From positions 1 to 6,497 of the forward strand of contig LUOC01000118.1 of the NCBI GenBank assembly GCA_001626655.1: a stretch of DNA of 6,497 nucleotides, given 5' to 3'. The stretch comes from Fidelibacterota bacterium REDSEA-S14_B6. Its GTDB lineage: Bacteria > Fidelibacterota > Marinisomatia > Marinisomatales > S15-B10. The stretch's first letter is position 1. Each line of letters opens with the position of its first letter. Below the pieces are notes generated by a model. The model was not told the DNA's origin, did no database searches, and saw only the letters and a list, made by a program, of their open reading frames with translations. The position numbers and the translations under genes were made by a program. Below, in pieces: positions 6,357 to 6,497 of this stretch.

Positions 6357-6497
6357 TTAGAGCTGGTAGCCGAGTGAAAACCTCATAACAGGATCGAACG
6401 CTACCATTTGGGTCATGGCAACATTTACCGAAATACCTGCCAAGTTTATTCCAGCTCCAAATGAAAGTGCATCCTGGACAAGGTCACCAAGCGTGTA
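6357..6497 (-). CDS. C-terminal end of a probable β-barrel outer-membrane protein
   Basis: The last 46 residues of a minus-strand gene are visible; the rest lies beyond the right edge. They read as alternating polar and hydrophobic β-strands: LSFGAGINLAG, ISVNVAMTQM and a final strand VMRFSLGYQL ending at the stop codon. A terminal strand of this kind is typical of Gram-negative outer-membrane barrels, where the last strand carries the insertion signal. The pattern is reminiscent of PorV/PorQ or FadL-like barrels of the FCB group, but the fragment is too short to assign a family. A strong terminator follows directly, so it ends its own transcription unit. Confidence 0.65.
   Translation of the reverse strand, partial: YTLGDLVQDALSFGAGINLAGISVNVAMTQMVAFDPVMRFSLGYQL

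Overview
The window looks like a fragment of a Gram-negative bacterial chromosome. A β-barrel outer-membrane protein ends at the right edge, and secreted proteins with predicted signal peptides lie at the left. The gene style (a CRTAC1-type FG-GAP/ASPIC protein next to a probable TPR protein, an OMP with a PorV/PorQ-like C-terminus, AprA-like flavoprotein genes) suggests an uncultured FCB-group lineage such as marine Marinimicrobia. That assignment is inference only. There are no tRNA, rRNA, CRISPR or insertion-sequence signals.

Left part (1-1807, minus strand): a secreted seven-bladed β-propeller protein with a C-terminal ASPIC/UnbV domain. It abuts or overlaps a downstream open frame that starts like a signal peptide and continues like a TPR helix, truncated by the window edge. 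Between this transcription unit and the plus-strand gene at 2105 lies a 297-bp divergent intergenic region with unusual structure: two identical 23-bp repeats, each containing the 18-bp palindrome AACTCAATGAATTGAGTT, bracket a perfect hairpin with a T tract and a second GC-rich hairpin.

Centre (2105-2647, plus strand): a gamma-glutamylcyclotransferase-fold protein that carries an apparent signal peptide, which is unexpected for a normally cytosolic family. It converges on the genes to its right.

Right part (2682-6497, minus strand). Read in the direction of transcription, this is the C-terminus of an outer-membrane protein, a UUCG-tetraloop terminator, a sodium:solute symporter (SSS), an AprA/fumarate-reductase-like FAD protein, and a small dicluster ferredoxin overlapping it by ATGA. 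The flavoprotein and ferredoxin almost certainly form one redox enzyme, and the symporter is a natural candidate for importing its substrate. The symporter is broken by a frameshift with a missing membrane segment, and the ferredoxin has lost one canonical cluster cysteine and gained another cysteine nearby. The substrate of the pair cannot be read from the sequence. This three-gene module is the best candidate in the window for an undescribed system.
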